A DNA stretch of 34,321 nt from Mycolicibacterium vaccae NBRC 14118 = CIP 105934 (GTDB taxonomy: Bacteria > Actinomycetota > Actinomycetes > Mycobacteriales > Mycobacteriaceae): positions 1-34,321 of the forward strand of contig NZ_BCRS01000054.1 in assembly GCF_001552715.1 (NCBI RefSeq). The letters run 5' to 3'. The notes under the pieces are model-generated. The model did no database searches and was not told where the DNA came from. It saw only the letters and a program-made list of their open reading frames with translations. Made by a program: the position numbers and the translations under genes. Positions 1 through 9,106 of this stretch are shown here, in pieces. Within the stretch, counting starts at the first letter, position 1. Each line of letters opens with the position of its first letter.

Positions 1-1458
1 ACCGTACGGCGGCACCACCTGGTCCGGCGGGGAGAAGTACGGCCACGGCGGCGGCGGCGGACCCTGCTCGTTCGGCGGCACCGGCAGCGGGAACGGCGCG
101 TGCGGCGCCGGTCCGGGACCAGGGGTGACCCCCGGCGGCAACTGCACCGACGGAGGACCCGGATCGGGATCGACCTGCGGCGGGATGTTCGGGAACTTGT
201 TGGGCGGCAGGATGTTACGGCCGTCCCCGATCGGCGTGCCGGCCGGGACCGGGGGTCCGCGCCACGGGTTGCTGCCGATCGGCACGTAGCCGCGGGGGTC
301 CCGGCAGAGCTGCACCGTGGGCGCGCGCTTGCCCGGGAACTCCTGGCACGGGTAGTTGCGCGCACCGCGCACCACGCTCGGGTCGTTCTGCGGGACCTTG
401 CAGTACAGGTCGGTGGGCAGGTCACGAAGCGTGGTGTCCGCCGGCGACCGGATCTGGGTCGCCGGGACGAACCCGGTCGCGCACGGCGGCGGATCCTGCA
501 GGTGGATCTTGAAGTCGAGCTTGCCGCCCTCGTCGCTGGGCACGCCACCGGCCACGGTGTTCAGAGCGGCCATCAGCGCCGGGAACACCACGAGCGAGTG
601 CTCGATCGACTTGTGGTAGATCACGCCGATCCGGCCGATGTTGGCGAGGTTGGCCGCCAGCATCGGGAACGACGGCCGGATACCGTCGAACGTCTCGTTG
701 GCCACGGCCGCCGTCCCGGGGACAGTCTGCAGCGTGGTCCGCAGCTGCGGATCCGCCGCGGCCACCTCGGTGGTCAACCGGCCCAGCGACTCGGCCAGCG
801 ACCGGATGTCGTCCCCGCTGCGAATCTGCGCGTCCAGGAACGGACCGGCCTGATCGATGAGTTGCGTGGTCTGCGGGACGTTGGCGTTGGCCTCGTCGAC
901 CAGCAGCCGCGACGACTGGATCAGGCGGGCCAGCTCGGGGCCTGCGCCGTTGAACGCCTTGAACGCCTCGCGCAGCAGGTCCTGCAGCCGGCTGTTGCTC
1001 ACGCTGCGGACCAGCGTGTCGGCCTCGGCCAGCAGTCCGGCGATGTCCTGCCCGATGGCGGTGCGGTCCATGCCGATGTCGGAGCCCTCGCGCAGCGTCG
1101 CCTCGGACGCGTCCTCCGGCGGCACCAGGTCGATGTACTGCTCGCCGATGGCGGAGACGCTCTTGACCGTCGCGGTCACGTTCTCCGGAACCGGTGTGCC
1201 GCTGTTCAACTGCATGTGCGCGACGACGCCCGTGTCGGACAGGCCGACCGACTTCACGTGGCCGACGGTGACGCCCCGGTAGGTCACGTTCGCGTTCTGG
1301 TACAGACCGCCGCCGGCGACGAAATTGGCGGTCACGTTGTAGGCGCCGATGCCGACCGCGGCAGGCACATGCAGGTAGAACAGGGCCACCGCACCGACAC
1401 TGAGCACGGTGACGATCGAGAAGATCATCAGTTGCAGGCGCGTCAGACGATCCAGCAT
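1..1458 (-). CDS. mce4F: Mce4F, sterol importer subunit (3' end cut by window edge)
   Basis: Sixth Mce protein of the Mce4 complex, which carries sterol across the cell envelope. The ATG at 1458 shares its A with the TAA of mce4E, so the two genes are coupled. The frame stays open for 486 codons to the window edge, so the C-terminus is missing; the M. tuberculosis homologue is longer, about 560 residues. Visible order: a short basic N-terminus (MLDRLTRLQL), one membrane or signal segment at about residues 10–30, an MlaD/Mce domain at about 40–120 (VTYRGVTVGHVKSV), a helical Mce region with repeated leucine-rich stretches to about 330, then a proline-rich tail in which PPP and GPP runs dominate up to the edge. 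Such tails are typical of MceF and MceD proteins. It is the last mce gene of the operon; accessory mam genes would be expected beyond the edge. Confidence 0.93.
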   Translation of the reverse strand, partial: MLDRLTRLQLMIFSIVTVLSVGAVALFYLHVPAAVGIGAYNVTANFVAGGGLYQNANVTYRGVTVGHVKSVGLSDTGVVAHMQLNSGTPVPENVTATVKSVSAIGEQYIDLVPPEDASEATLREGSDIGMDRTAIGQDIAGLLAEADTLVRSVSNSRLQDLLREAFKAFNGAGPELARLIQSSRLLVDEANANVPQTTQLIDQAGPFLDAQIRSGDDIRSLAESLGRLTTEVAAADPQLRTTLQTVPGTAAVANETFDGIRPSFPMLAANLANIGRIGVIYHKSIEHSLVVFPALMAALNTVAGGVPSDEGGKLDFKIHLQDPPPCATGFVPATQIRSPADTTLRDLPTDLYCKVPQNDPSVVRGARNYPCQEFPGKRAPTVQLCRDPRGYVPIGSNPWRGPPVPAGTPIGDGRNILPPNKFPNIPPQVDPDPGPPSVQLPPGVTPGPGPAPHAPFPLPVPPNEQGPPPPPWPYFSPPDQVVPPYG

Positions 1459-2612
1459 TACGGCGCCCCCTCGTGCTGTGTCGCCGTGCCCGGCGGGATC
1501 TTGAACGGATCCGCGGCCTGACCGGAGAGGTTGGCCATCGAGCCGGTGAGGAAATCGGGCGGGTTGACGACCTCACTGATCCGCTTCATGTTCGGATCCA
1601 GACCCAGCGAGGTGGTGAAGACCGACTCACCGACGCGGCGCAGCGTCAGGTCGAAGGTCGTGTACACGTTCAGGTAGTCCCCGCGCACGGCGTTGCGCAG
1701 GTACTTGTAGTGGAACGGGAACGTCGGGAGCAGTTCCAGATCCTTGATCAGGTAGTCGACGTGGTCGTTGAGTTCCTTGATGACCGGGAAGACGTCCTTG
1801 ATGTCCGCGGCGAAATCGTCCTTGGTCTCGCGGAGCACCCGGGACGCGATGTTCGCGAAGCTGCGCAACGCGGTGAACGCGTCGACGATCTGGGCGCGAT
1901 TGTCGTTGAGCACCGTGAGCGCCTCGGGCAGCGTGTCGAGGGTCCGGCCCAGGCTGTCCTTGCTACGGGCCAGGATCCCGGCGAACCGGTCCAGCCCCTC
2001 GACCGCGGCAATGATGTCCGCGGTCTGCCGGTCCAGCGACGCGGTCAGTTCGGCAAGCCTGGGCAACAGGCCGGCGAAGGTGCCCGACCGGCCCGCCACC
2101 GCGTTGTAGGTCTCATCGGTGATGTCCTGCAGCGCACCCAGATTGCCCTTGTTGACGACCATGCCGAGCGACGACAGCACCTGCTCGGTGGTGGGGTAGC
2201 TGCCGGTGCGGTCGATCGGGATCTCGCCGCCCTCGGCCAGCGTGCCGAAGCTGTCCTCGGGGGCGGTCAGCTCGATGTGCTGGGAACCGAGCAGTGAGGT
2301 CTGGGCGACCTTCGCCGTCGCGTTCTCCGGCAGTGTCACATTGCCGTCGAGAGACAGGGTGAGCCGGGCGAAGAAGGTGCCGTCGGGCTCCTGCACCGCT
2401 TCCACCCCCGACACACTGCCGACGGTCACGTCGTCGACCATCACCGGCGAGTTCTGCGGAAGCGTCGAGACGTCGGGCAGCTGCACCGAGATCGTGTACG
2501 ACCCCGCACCGTGCCCGGCGGTGCCCGGCATGTTCAGCGAGTTCAGCCCCCCGAACTGGCAACCGGCCAGAAGCAGCGTGACCGACGAGAGTCCCAGTGC
2601 GCGGCGGATCAT
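1458..2612 (-). CDS. mce4E: Mce4E lipoprotein (LprN)
   Basis: Lipid-anchored Mce subunit of the Mce4 sterol importer, 384 residues. The start is the ATG at 2612, which overlaps the TGA of mce4D as ATGA. A frame open further upstream would add 54 arginine-rich residues that are the shadow of the mce4D tail. The N-terminus MIRRALGLSSVTLLLAGC is a lipoprotein signal peptide with lipobox LAGC and lipidated Cys18, the mark of MceE/Lpr proteins. The Mce domain follows at about 38–120 (SPVMVDDVTVGSVSGV), then the helical region (LASLDRQTADIIAAVEGL-like heptads at 190–280). It lacks the long proline tail of Mce4D and Mce4F. Function is known for the family; substrate specificity follows from operon identity. 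Confidence 0.94.
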   Translation of the reverse strand: MIRRALGLSSVTLLLAGCQFGGLNSLNMPGTAGHGAGSYTISVQLPDVSTLPQNSPVMVDDVTVGSVSGVEAVQEPDGTFFARLTLSLDGNVTLPENATAKVAQTSLLGSQHIELTAPEDSFGTLAEGGEIPIDRTGSYPTTEQVLSSLGMVVNKGNLGALQDITDETYNAVAGRSGTFAGLLPRLAELTASLDRQTADIIAAVEGLDRFAGILARSKDSLGRTLDTLPEALTVLNDNRAQIVDAFTALRSFANIASRVLRETKDDFAADIKDVFPVIKELNDHVDYLIKDLELLPTFPFHYKYLRNAVRGDYLNVYTTFDLTLRRVGESVFTTSLGLDPNMKRISEVVNPPDFLTGSMANLSGQAADPFKIPPGTATQHEGAP

Positions 2613-3979
2613 CGGCCCGCCTCCGCAGGTGCCGGCGCGGCCGGCGCCGGCCCCGTCGCGGGACCGCCGGCGTGCGACGTCGACGCCTCCGGTCCCTCGG
2701 CGGGAACCAGCAGTGAGGTCAGGTCGGCGTCGGGCGCCATGGTCGGCGGGGTCACGCCGGGGGCGTTCTGCCACTGCAGGTACGGCACCGGCGTCTCCGC
2801 CTTGGCCTCGGTGGCCGGTGTGTCGTAGATGATCTGCCCCTTGTAGGCGGTGATGCTGTTGATCGGGTGGAACAGCAGCGGCGGGTAGTTCATGGTGATC
2901 CGCTTGAACACCGGGCCCATCCGCTGGCGGCAGATTTCGGCGCGCTTGTAGTTGTCCGGGGTGGCCGCAGCGTCGAAGGTGCCACCGCAGATGAACTGCA
3001 CGGGGTTGCCGAAGTTCGGCAGAGTGAGCAGACCGCCGACGGTGCCCTGCGCGGGGTTGTAGATGTTGTAGAAGTTGCTCAGGCCGTTCGGCGCGATGTG
3101 CAGGATCTGCTCGATGTCGTCGCTGTGCTCGGTGAGCAGGTTGGTGAAGTCGGTCAGCCGGTTGACCTGACCGATCAGCGCCTCGTTGCTCTCCCCCAGG
3201 AAGCCCCGCACGTCGGACAGCGCCTGGTTGAGGGTGCCCAGCGTCATATCGAGGTCGGTGGTGGCGTCGGCGAGCACCTGCGACACCGAGGCGACGTGGT
3301 TGGAGAACTGCACGATCTGCTCGTTGCTGTTCGACAGCGCGTCGACCAGCACCTGCAGATTGCGGATGGTGCCGAACAGGTCGGTGCGCGAATCCCCCAG
3401 TCGGCCCGCGGTCTGCGACAGCTCACGCAGTGCCCGCCGGAAGGTATCGCCGTTGCCGTCGAACGTGTCGGCGGCCTGGTTGACGAACGCGGTGAGCGGC
3501 CCCTGCACCGATCCCTGCTGCGGGCCGAGCTGGGTGCTGAGCTGGGTCAGCTGTTCCTTGACCTCGTCCCACTCGACCGGCACCGCGGTGCGGTCCAGCC
3601 CGATCTCGCCGCCATCGGCCAGCTCGCTGCCGCCCGTGTAGGCCGGTGCGAGCTGAATGAACCTGGCCGACACCAGGTTCGGCGAGATCACCAGCGCCTT
3701 CGCCTCGGCCGGGATCTTGACACCGTTGTCGATGGTCATCGTGATCTTCACGTCGCCGGCGCGGGGCTCGATCGAGTCGATCTTGCCGATCGGGACACCG
3801 ACCACCCGGACGTCGTCGCCCGGGTACAGGCCGACCGCCGAGGTGAAGTACGCGATCACCTTCTGCCCGGTGCGGTTGGGCCACACCAGGTACGCCCCGA
3901 CGATCAGCGTCGCGACCAGCACGCAGATCAGCGCGGTTCGCATCCAGCGGCTCCGCTGCACTGTGTTCCCTTGCGTCAT
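2609..3979 (-). CDS. mce4D: Mce4D, sterol importer subunit
   Basis: Mce4 complex subunit of 456 residues, close to the roughly 450 of the M. tuberculosis protein. The ATG at 3979 overlaps the mce4C TGA (ATGA), and its own TGA overlaps the mce4E start. One uncleaved signal or membrane segment lies at about 13–33 (ALICVLVATLIVGAYLVW). The Mce domain spans about 38–112 (VRVVGVPIGKIDSI), and the long helical part contains Gln/Asn/Asp-rich heptads (LSNSNEQIVQFSNHVASV). The last ~55 residues are Ala/Pro/Gly-rich (EGPEASTSHAGGPATGPAP), probably an extended, low-complexity tail outside the needle-like core. It is translationally coupled on both sides. Confidence 0.94.
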   Translation of the reverse strand: MTQGNTVQRSRWMRTALICVLVATLIVGAYLVWPNRTGQKVIAYFTSAVGLYPGDDVRVVGVPIGKIDSIEPRAGDVKITMTIDNGVKIPAEAKALVISPNLVSARFIQLAPAYTGGSELADGGEIGLDRTAVPVEWDEVKEQLTQLSTQLGPQQGSVQGPLTAFVNQAADTFDGNGDTFRRALRELSQTAGRLGDSRTDLFGTIRNLQVLVDALSNSNEQIVQFSNHVASVSQVLADATTDLDMTLGTLNQALSDVRGFLGESNEALIGQVNRLTDFTNLLTEHSDDIEQILHIAPNGLSNFYNIYNPAQGTVGGLLTLPNFGNPVQFICGGTFDAAATPDNYKRAEICRQRMGPVFKRITMNYPPLLFHPINSITAYKGQIIYDTPATEAKAETPVPYLQWQNAPGVTPPTMAPDADLTSLLVPAEGPEASTSHAGGPATGPAPAAPAPAEAGR

Positions 3980-5034
3980 GGCGACTTCGGCCTGATGATC
4001 ATCCGCTCCGAGATGTAGCCACGAAGCATGTCGGACAGACTGTCGGGCAGCTTGCCCGGCTGGAAGTAGGTATCGAGCAGCACCTCGGCGATCGGCGCGG
4101 GCGGCAGACCGTAGAGGTTGATCTGGAATCCCGGTCCGGACCCGACGACCTCGCCGAGCGCGGTCGCGTACGGGGGCAGCCGCTTGAGGGCCTCGCCGAT
4201 GTGTTCGCGGCGCTCGAGCAGGTTGTCCAGCACCAGGTTCAGCTTCTCCAGGGCCGGCTTGAACTCACGCCGGTTGTCGGCGACGAAACCGGACAGCTGG
4301 GTGGAGAGGTCGTCGATGCCGGCGATCAGGTTGCTCAACGCCTGACGCCGCTCGTCGAGCGCGGCGAACAGCAGGTTGCCGTCGGTGATCAGCTGGTTGA
4401 CCTGACCGGCGCGCTGCGCGAGCGTGTCCGACACGTTCTTGGCATGTGCCAGAAGCTGATCCAGGGCTTCGTCACGGGCGTTGAGGCTGCGGGACAGGTT
4501 CGCGACGCCGTCGAGCGCGCTGCGCAGTTGCGGCGTGGCGTCGCGCAACGAATCCGTCAGCGTCTGCAGCGCGGTCTCGAACCTCGGCTTGTCCAGCGCG
4601 CTGACGTTCTGTCCGAGGTCCTGCAGGGCGGTGTTGAGGGTGTAGGCGGTGGTGGTGCGCCCCAGCGGGATCACCGTCGAGTCACCGCCGCCCTTGGGTG
4701 TGATGGCCAGCGACTTCTCGCCGAGCACGGTGTCGGTCTTGATCGCCACCAGCGACTGGTCCCCCACCTTGACCCCACGGTCGACGGTGAAGGTGATCTT
4801 GGCGGCGTCACCGGCCAGTTCGATGGCGCTGACCTTGCCGACCGCGATGCCCGAGATGTTCACATCGTTGCCCGGCAGGATGCCGCCGGCATCGGCGAAG
4901 TACGCCTCGTACGGCTTGCCCTGCGGGAAGAACGGCAGGGTCGAGTACCCGAAGGACACCAGCACCAGGCACGCGACCAGCACGATGCCGAAGATCCCGG
5001 TGCGCAACGGGTTCGAGTCTTCTGACCTACTCAA
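3976..5034 (-). CDS. mce4C: Mce4C, sterol importer subunit
   Basis: Mce4 complex subunit, 352 residues from the chosen start. Its frame opens at a GTG (5073) that would add 13 residues without any ribosome site. The TTG at 5034 has GGGGAGG about 10 bases upstream and overlaps the mce4B stop by 8 bases, so it is preferred; a GTG at 5043 is a second possibility. The conserved core begins at PLRTGIFGIVLVACL, a membrane segment at about 12–30 of the mature numbering. It is followed by the Mce domain (GGILPGNDVNISGIAVGKV) and the helical region ending in a conserved YISERMIIRPKSP-type C-terminus like that of mycobacterial Mce4C. Product identity is secure; only the exact start is in doubt. Confidence 0.93.
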   Translation of the reverse strand: MSRSEDSNPLRTGIFGIVLVACLVLVSFGYSTLPFFPQGKPYEAYFADAGGILPGNDVNISGIAVGKVSAIELAGDAAKITFTVDRGVKVGDQSLVAIKTDTVLGEKSLAITPKGGGDSTVIPLGRTTTAYTLNTALQDLGQNVSALDKPRFETALQTLTDSLRDATPQLRSALDGVANLSRSLNARDEALDQLLAHAKNVSDTLAQRAGQVNQLITDGNLLFAALDERRQALSNLIAGIDDLSTQLSGFVADNRREFKPALEKLNLVLDNLLERREHIGEALKRLPPYATALGEVVGSGPGFQINLYGLPPAPIAEVLLDTYFQPGKLPDSLSDMLRGYISERMIIRPKSP

Positions 5035-6055
5035 CCTCGGCACACCTCCCCTTACTCGGATCCGGCGGTCCACCGAACGGGACCAGGATGTCGCTGCCCG
5101 CCGGGCCGTTGATCTTCAGCCGTGTCGAGCAGTAGAAGATGTTGAAGAACGAGCCGTAGGCGCCGAGCGCGTTGAGCCGCAGATAGTTCTCGGCGAGCGG
5201 CTCGATGACCTTGTTGACGTCGGCCTTGCGCTCGTCGAACCGCTGGGCGAACGGCCGGACGTTCTCGATCACACCCTGGATGGGCCTGCGGGACTCCTCC
5301 AGCATCTCGGTCAGGTCGGTCTCGGCCGAGGCCAGCGGCCCGATGGCACCGGCGATCGGATCCCGGCCCTCGGCCAGGCCGGTGATCAGTTTCTGCAACT
5401 GGTCGACGCTGGCGTTGAACTGGGCGCCCTTTTCGTCGACGGTGCCCAGCACCGTGTTCAGGTTGGTGATCACATCGCCGATGAGTTGATCGCGCGCGGC
5501 GAGGGTCTGGGTGAACGCGCTGGTGTTGGCCAGCATCGCCGACAGCGCCCCGCCCTCGCCCTGCAGCAGTTCGATGACGGCGTTGCTGATCTCGGTGACC
5601 TTGGTGCCGTCCAGACCTTTGAGCACCGGTCGGAGACCGCCGAGCAGCGCGTCCAGGTCCAGCGCCGGTTCGGTGTTGGTGACCATGCCACCCTTCGGCA
5701 GCTTGACCAGATCCCCTGGGCCCGAGGTGATCTCCAGGTACCGGTCGCCGACGAGGTTCTCGTAGCGGACCACCGCCTTGGTCGAGGTGTAGAGCTGATA
5801 GCGGTCGTTGACACTGAACGCGACGTCGACGGTGTTGTCCGGGTTGAGCTTGACGCCGTCGACCGTGCCTACCGGGACGCCGGCGATACGGACGTCCTGT
5901 CCGGCCTCCAGCCGTGACGCGTCGGTGAACGTCGCGTGGTACTTCTCCTCCGAGGCGAACCTGAACTCGCCGAAGACGACCACGAGCAGCACCGCGACCA
6001 GGAGCATCGCGACGGTGAAGATGCTGACGCTGACAATCGTCTTGTCCCGCTTCAC
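5027..6055 (-). CDS. mce4B: Mce4B, sterol importer subunit
   Basis: Mce4 complex subunit, 342 residues. It starts at GTG 6055, sharing its first G with the TAG of mce4A (TAGTG), so translation is coupled. The N-terminus MKRDKTIVSVSIFTVAMLL leads into a membrane segment to about residue 28. The Mce domain lies at about 38–112 (DVRIAGVPVGTVDGVKL), then the helical region, ending in an acidic, proline-containing tail (GGPPDPSKGRCAEVE). Two cysteines near the C-terminus (CSTRLKI and RCAEVE) could form a disulphide outside the membrane; that is inference. Length matches MceB proteins. Confidence 0.94.
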   Translation of the reverse strand: MKRDKTIVSVSIFTVAMLLVAVLLVVVFGEFRFASEEKYHATFTDASRLEAGQDVRIAGVPVGTVDGVKLNPDNTVDVAFSVNDRYQLYTSTKAVVRYENLVGDRYLEITSGPGDLVKLPKGGMVTNTEPALDLDALLGGLRPVLKGLDGTKVTEISNAVIELLQGEGGALSAMLANTSAFTQTLAARDQLIGDVITNLNTVLGTVDEKGAQFNASVDQLQKLITGLAEGRDPIAGAIGPLASAETDLTEMLEESRRPIQGVIENVRPFAQRFDERKADVNKVIEPLAENYLRLNALGAYGSFFNIFYCSTRLKINGPAGSDILVPFGGPPDPSKGRCAEVE

Positions 6056-7257
6056 TAGTAGTCGTCCCTTTCCGCGTAGGCGCCGTTGAACAGGAACTGC
6101 AGAGTCGAGGGTGCGTCGAACTGCAACTCGGTGTTCGGCTGGTACGGGACGTAGGCGTTGTCGGTGACCAGGAACGGTGTGTGGTACCAGGACCCGCCGT
6201 ACTGCTTGCTCGGAACATCGGGCAGGCCACGGCAGTTCGGGCCGCCGGAGGCGTTGACGATCGGCAGGCTCTCCGGATACGTATAGGCCGGTGAGCCGGG
6301 CAGGAAGTTCGACGACACGAACAGGCCCGGCCTGATTCCGCCGATGATGGGCGCGAACCGGTCGGTCGCGGCGGCCGTGCCCTTGAGCGTGCAGCCGAAC
6401 ACCGGTGAGTATTCGGCGGCCACCTTCAGCGGGGCGCGCAACCGCTGCACCGTGGCGATGTAGTCGTCGGCGGCGGGCTCGAAGGTGGCCGTGCCGTTGT
6501 TGGCCAGCCCGGTCGCCGCCAGCAGTGCCGCGTTCAAGTTGTCCTGTTCGTCGACGATCGTCTTGCTGATCGCCGGCGCGTTCTCCAGGATCCGGACCAG
6601 GTCCGGGCCCGCGTCGCCGTAGATGTCGGCGACCGCCGCGGTGCGGCGCAGATCGTCCTGCAGCGCGGGAAGTTTCGGATTCATCTGCTCCAGGTAGGAG
6701 TTCAACCCGGACAGCAGTGCGCCGACGTCGTCACCGTTGCCGCGCAACCCTTCACCGAGCGCCGACAGCGCGGCGTTGAGGTTGATCGGGTCGATCTTGC
6801 CCAACAGGTCGGTCAGCGTCTGGAACAGCGTGTTGACCTCCAGCTGCACGCTGTCGGCCTTGACCTCGGCGCCCGGGCTCAGCGACTGGCTGTCCGGATA
6901 CTCCGGGGCCAGGAACTCGACCGCCTTGGCGCCGAAGATCGTGGTGCCGCCGATGCGCACGGGGGCGTCGGCGGGGATGTAGCGCATGTCCTTGCGGTTG
7001 ATGGCCAGCGTGAGCTTGGCGCCGTCACCGGCGTATTCGATCGACTCGACCTTGCCGACCTGAATTCCGCGGTACTTGACCTTGGCGTCCACGTCCATCA
7101 CCAGGCCGGCCCGCGGGGAGAGCACGGTGACCTTGTCGGTCGGGGTGAATGCCGCGGTATAGGACAGGTAGGTGAAGACCACGGCCAGGAGCACCACCAC
7201 AGCGAGGATCGCTGCAGCGATCCTCACGTGGCTGCGCTTGGCGTCACCGTCGGCCAT
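6055..7257 (-). CDS. mce4A: Mce4A, sterol importer subunit
   Basis: First Mce-domain subunit of the Mce4 importer, 400 residues, the same length as the M. tuberculosis protein. The ATG at 7257 has AGGAAA upstream and lies 13 bases after yrbE4B. The N-terminus is MADGDAKRSHVRIAAAILAV with one membrane segment at about 12–33. The Mce domain (VDAKVKYRGIQVGKVESI) covers about 40–120, followed by a Mce4A-type extended region containing CTLKG and GGPNCRGLP cysteines. Mce4A is the subunit most often linked experimentally to cholesterol uptake in mycobacteria. Expression should follow the KstR-controlled promoters upstream of yrbE4A. Confidence 0.95.
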   Translation of the reverse strand: MADGDAKRSHVRIAAAILAVVVLLAVVFTYLSYTAAFTPTDKVTVLSPRAGLVMDVDAKVKYRGIQVGKVESIEYAGDGAKLTLAINRKDMRYIPADAPVRIGGTTIFGAKAVEFLAPEYPDSQSLSPGAEVKADSVQLEVNTLFQTLTDLLGKIDPINLNAALSALGEGLRGNGDDVGALLSGLNSYLEQMNPKLPALQDDLRRTAAVADIYGDAGPDLVRILENAPAISKTIVDEQDNLNAALLAATGLANNGTATFEPAADDYIATVQRLRAPLKVAAEYSPVFGCTLKGTAAATDRFAPIIGGIRPGLFVSSNFLPGSPAYTYPESLPIVNASGGPNCRGLPDVPSKQYGGSWYHTPFLVTDNAYVPYQPNTELQFDAPSTLQFLFNGAYAERDDY

Positions 7258-7270
7258 CGATTTTCCTGCC

Positions 7271-8113
7271 TTACCCGGAGAGGTTGAAATTGCCGGACGC
7301 GCCGTAGACGGCGAGTGAGATCAACAGGACGATCGTCACGACGACGATCAGCGACGTGCGCACCGCCTGGCCCACAGCGATACCCACACCGACCGGCCCG
7401 CCCGAGGCGTTGTAGCCGTAGTAGGTGTGGACCAGCATCACCGCGATCGCCATCACGATCGCCTGCAGGAACGACCAGAGCAGATCGGTCGGGATCAGGA
7501 ACGTGTTGAAGTAGTGGTCGTACAGGCCGGCGGACTGGCCGTTGATGTAGACGGTGGTGAACCGCGCGGCGAAGAACGCCGCCAGCACCGACAGCGCGTA
7601 GAGGGGCACGATCGCGATCAGTCCGGCGATCAGCCGGGTGGACACCAGATACGAGATCGAGTGCACCGCCATCGATTCGACCGCGTCGATCTCCTCCGCG
7701 ACCCGCATAGCGCCCAACTGCGCGGTGGCGCCCGCGCCGATGGTGGCCGCCAGCGCGATGCCGGCGATCACCGGAGCCACGATGCGCACGTTCAGGAATG
7801 CCGAGAGGAACCCGGTGAGCGCCTCGATGCCGATGTTGCCCAGCGACGAGTAGCCCTGCACGGCGATCACACCGCCGGAGGCCAGGGTCATGAACGCAGC
7901 GACCCCGACGGTTCCGCCGATCATCACCAGAGCGCCGGTACCCATGGACATCTCGGCGATGAGCCGGATGGTCTCCTTGCGGTAGCGGGTCACCGCGTTC
8001 GGGACGTAGCGGAACGTCTCGCCGTAGAACAGCGCCTGCTCTCCGACGTTGTCCACGACCTGTGGGACCACGCGGAGCAGTCTGCGGAAGCGAATGGTGG
8101 CGTCGTAGCTCAC
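7271..8113 (-). CDS. yrbE4B: YrbE4B, integral membrane permease of Mce4
   Basis: Permease-like membrane subunit (MlaE/PF02405 family) of the Mce4 transporter, 280 residues, the expected length. It starts with GTG 8113 inside the stop of yrbE4A (GTGA overlap). Five or so hydrophobic segments are visible, at about 53–75, 88–118, 150–180, 205–225 and 240–270. The MlaE signature is present around AQLGAMRVAEEIDAVESM, the EQ/EAD-type loop that contacts the cytosolic ATPase. The ATPase (Mkl/MceG) is normally encoded elsewhere and is not in this window. It forms a heterodimer with YrbE4A by analogy to other Mce systems. Confidence 0.95.
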   Translation of the reverse strand: MSYDATIRFRRLLRVVPQVVDNVGEQALFYGETFRYVPNAVTRYRKETIRLIAEMSMGTGALVMIGGTVGVAAFMTLASGGVIAVQGYSSLGNIGIEALTGFLSAFLNVRIVAPVIAGIALAATIGAGATAQLGAMRVAEEIDAVESMAVHSISYLVSTRLIAGLIAIVPLYALSVLAAFFAARFTTVYINGQSAGLYDHYFNTFLIPTDLLWSFLQAIVMAIAVMLVHTYYGYNASGGPVGVGIAVGQAVRTSLIVVVTIVLLISLAVYGASGNFNLSG

Positions 8114-8919
8114 AGCACCCTCACCCCGATGGCCGTCATGATCACGTTGATGACGAACAGGCAGATGAACGCGTAGACCACGGTCTCGTTGACCGCGTTG
8201 CCGACGCCCTTCGGGCCGCCCTTGACGGTCAGCCCGCGGTAGCAGCCCACCAGCCCGGCGACCAGGCCGAAGAGCAGCGCCTTGATCTCGGCGAGAATCA
8301 GCTCGGGCAGCCCGGTCAGGACCGTGAGCCCGTTGATGAACGATCCGGGGTTGACGCCCTGAAGGAACACCGAGAACACGTAGCCGCCGGACAGCCCGAT
8401 CAGACAGACCAGCCCGTTGAGCAGCAGCGCGACGAAGGTGGACGCCAGCACGCGCGGCACGACCAGGCGCTGGATCGGATCGATGCCCAGCACGCGCATC
8501 GCGTCGATCTCCTCGCGGATGGTGCGCGCACCGAGATCGGCGCAGATCGCGGTGGCCCCCGCGCCCGCGACCACCAGCACCGTGACGACGGGGCCGAGCT
8601 GGGTGATGGTGCCGAACGCGGTGCCCGCCCCGGACAGGTCGGCGGCGCCGATCTCACGCAGCAGGATGTTCAGCGTGAACGCCACCAGCACCGTGAACGG
8701 GATGGCGACCAACAGTGTGGGCACCAGGGAGACGCGCGCGATCATCCACGTCTGTTCGAGGAACTCGCGGAACTGGAAGGGGCGGCGGAACGTCTTGGCG
8801 AACGTCTCCAAGGACATCTCGACGAACCCGCCCACGGCCCGCGCCGGCGCCGCAAGCTGTTCGATCAACCTCGGCTCCGTTCTCGGGACGCGGGATTCGG
8901 GAGGAACGACGGTCTGCAT
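8110..8919 (-). CDS. yrbE4A: YrbE4A, integral membrane permease of Mce4
   Basis: First gene of the mce4 operon, an MlaE-family permease of 269 residues from the ATG at 8919. The M. tuberculosis protein begins at the position equal to a TTG here (8868, LIEQLAAPARAVGG), so the true start may be that TTG, giving 252 residues. The TTG has a GGAGCCGAGG stretch just upstream, whereas the ATG has little. The body shows the family signature ICADLGARTIREEIDAMRVLGID and several long hydrophobic stretches; C-terminal KGGPKGVGNAVNETVVYAF is very conserved in YrbE4A. The upstream 231 bases carry two KstR boxes and a promoter. It acts with YrbE4B in the inner membrane. Confidence 0.95.
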   Translation of the reverse strand: MQTVVPPESRVPRTEPRLIEQLAAPARAVGGFVEMSLETFAKTFRRPFQFREFLEQTWMIARVSLVPTLLVAIPFTVLVAFTLNILLREIGAADLSGAGTAFGTITQLGPVVTVLVVAGAGATAICADLGARTIREEIDAMRVLGIDPIQRLVVPRVLASTFVALLLNGLVCLIGLSGGYVFSVFLQGVNPGSFINGLTVLTGLPELILAEIKALLFGLVAGLVGCYRGLTVKGGPKGVGNAVNETVVYAFICLFVINVIMTAIGVRVL

Positions 8920-9007
8920 CTTGTGGCGAATTTTGCTGCGCCGAGAGCCGACGTCGTGCTCCGATCCCTGGGATCTGCGCTACTTCTGGCGGTTCGTAGT
9001 GGGCCGG

Positions 9008-9040
9008 ATCATATTAACTAGAACATGTTCGCAGTGTCAA
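9008..9040 (-). promoter_or_regulatory. Promoter of the mce4 operon with embedded KstR box
   Basis: Read on the minus strand: a TTGACA -35 hexamer (9040–9035), an 18-base spacer, and TAATAT (9016–9011) as -10; TATGAT at 9013–9008 is an alternative -10. The KstR-type box TAGAACATGTTCGC on the plus strand (9019–9032) fills the spacer almost exactly, so a bound repressor would exclude RNA polymerase. The box keeps AACnnGTT but lacks the final A of the consensus. Transcription would start near 9003–9004, leaving a leader of roughly 84 bases to the ATG of yrbE4A. Promoter strength and start site are inferred. Confidence 0.6.
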
Positions 9041-9106
9041 AGAACGGCAAATACCGTCATCGTTGTTAATTTACGCAGCTCAAGGCCAGTGTGACACAGC
9101 TCATCC

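Noticed and set aside
1..300. Proline/glycine-rich start of the window considered as a PE/PPE or repeat gene
   Set aside because: In the minus-strand frame it is the proline-rich tail of Mce4F, continuous with its Mce domain.
100..1521. Long open frame on the plus strand across mce4F
   Set aside because: It is an antisense shadow: the sequence is Arg/Gly/Asp/Val-rich with no motif, and the opposite strand carries an intact, recognisable Mce protein.
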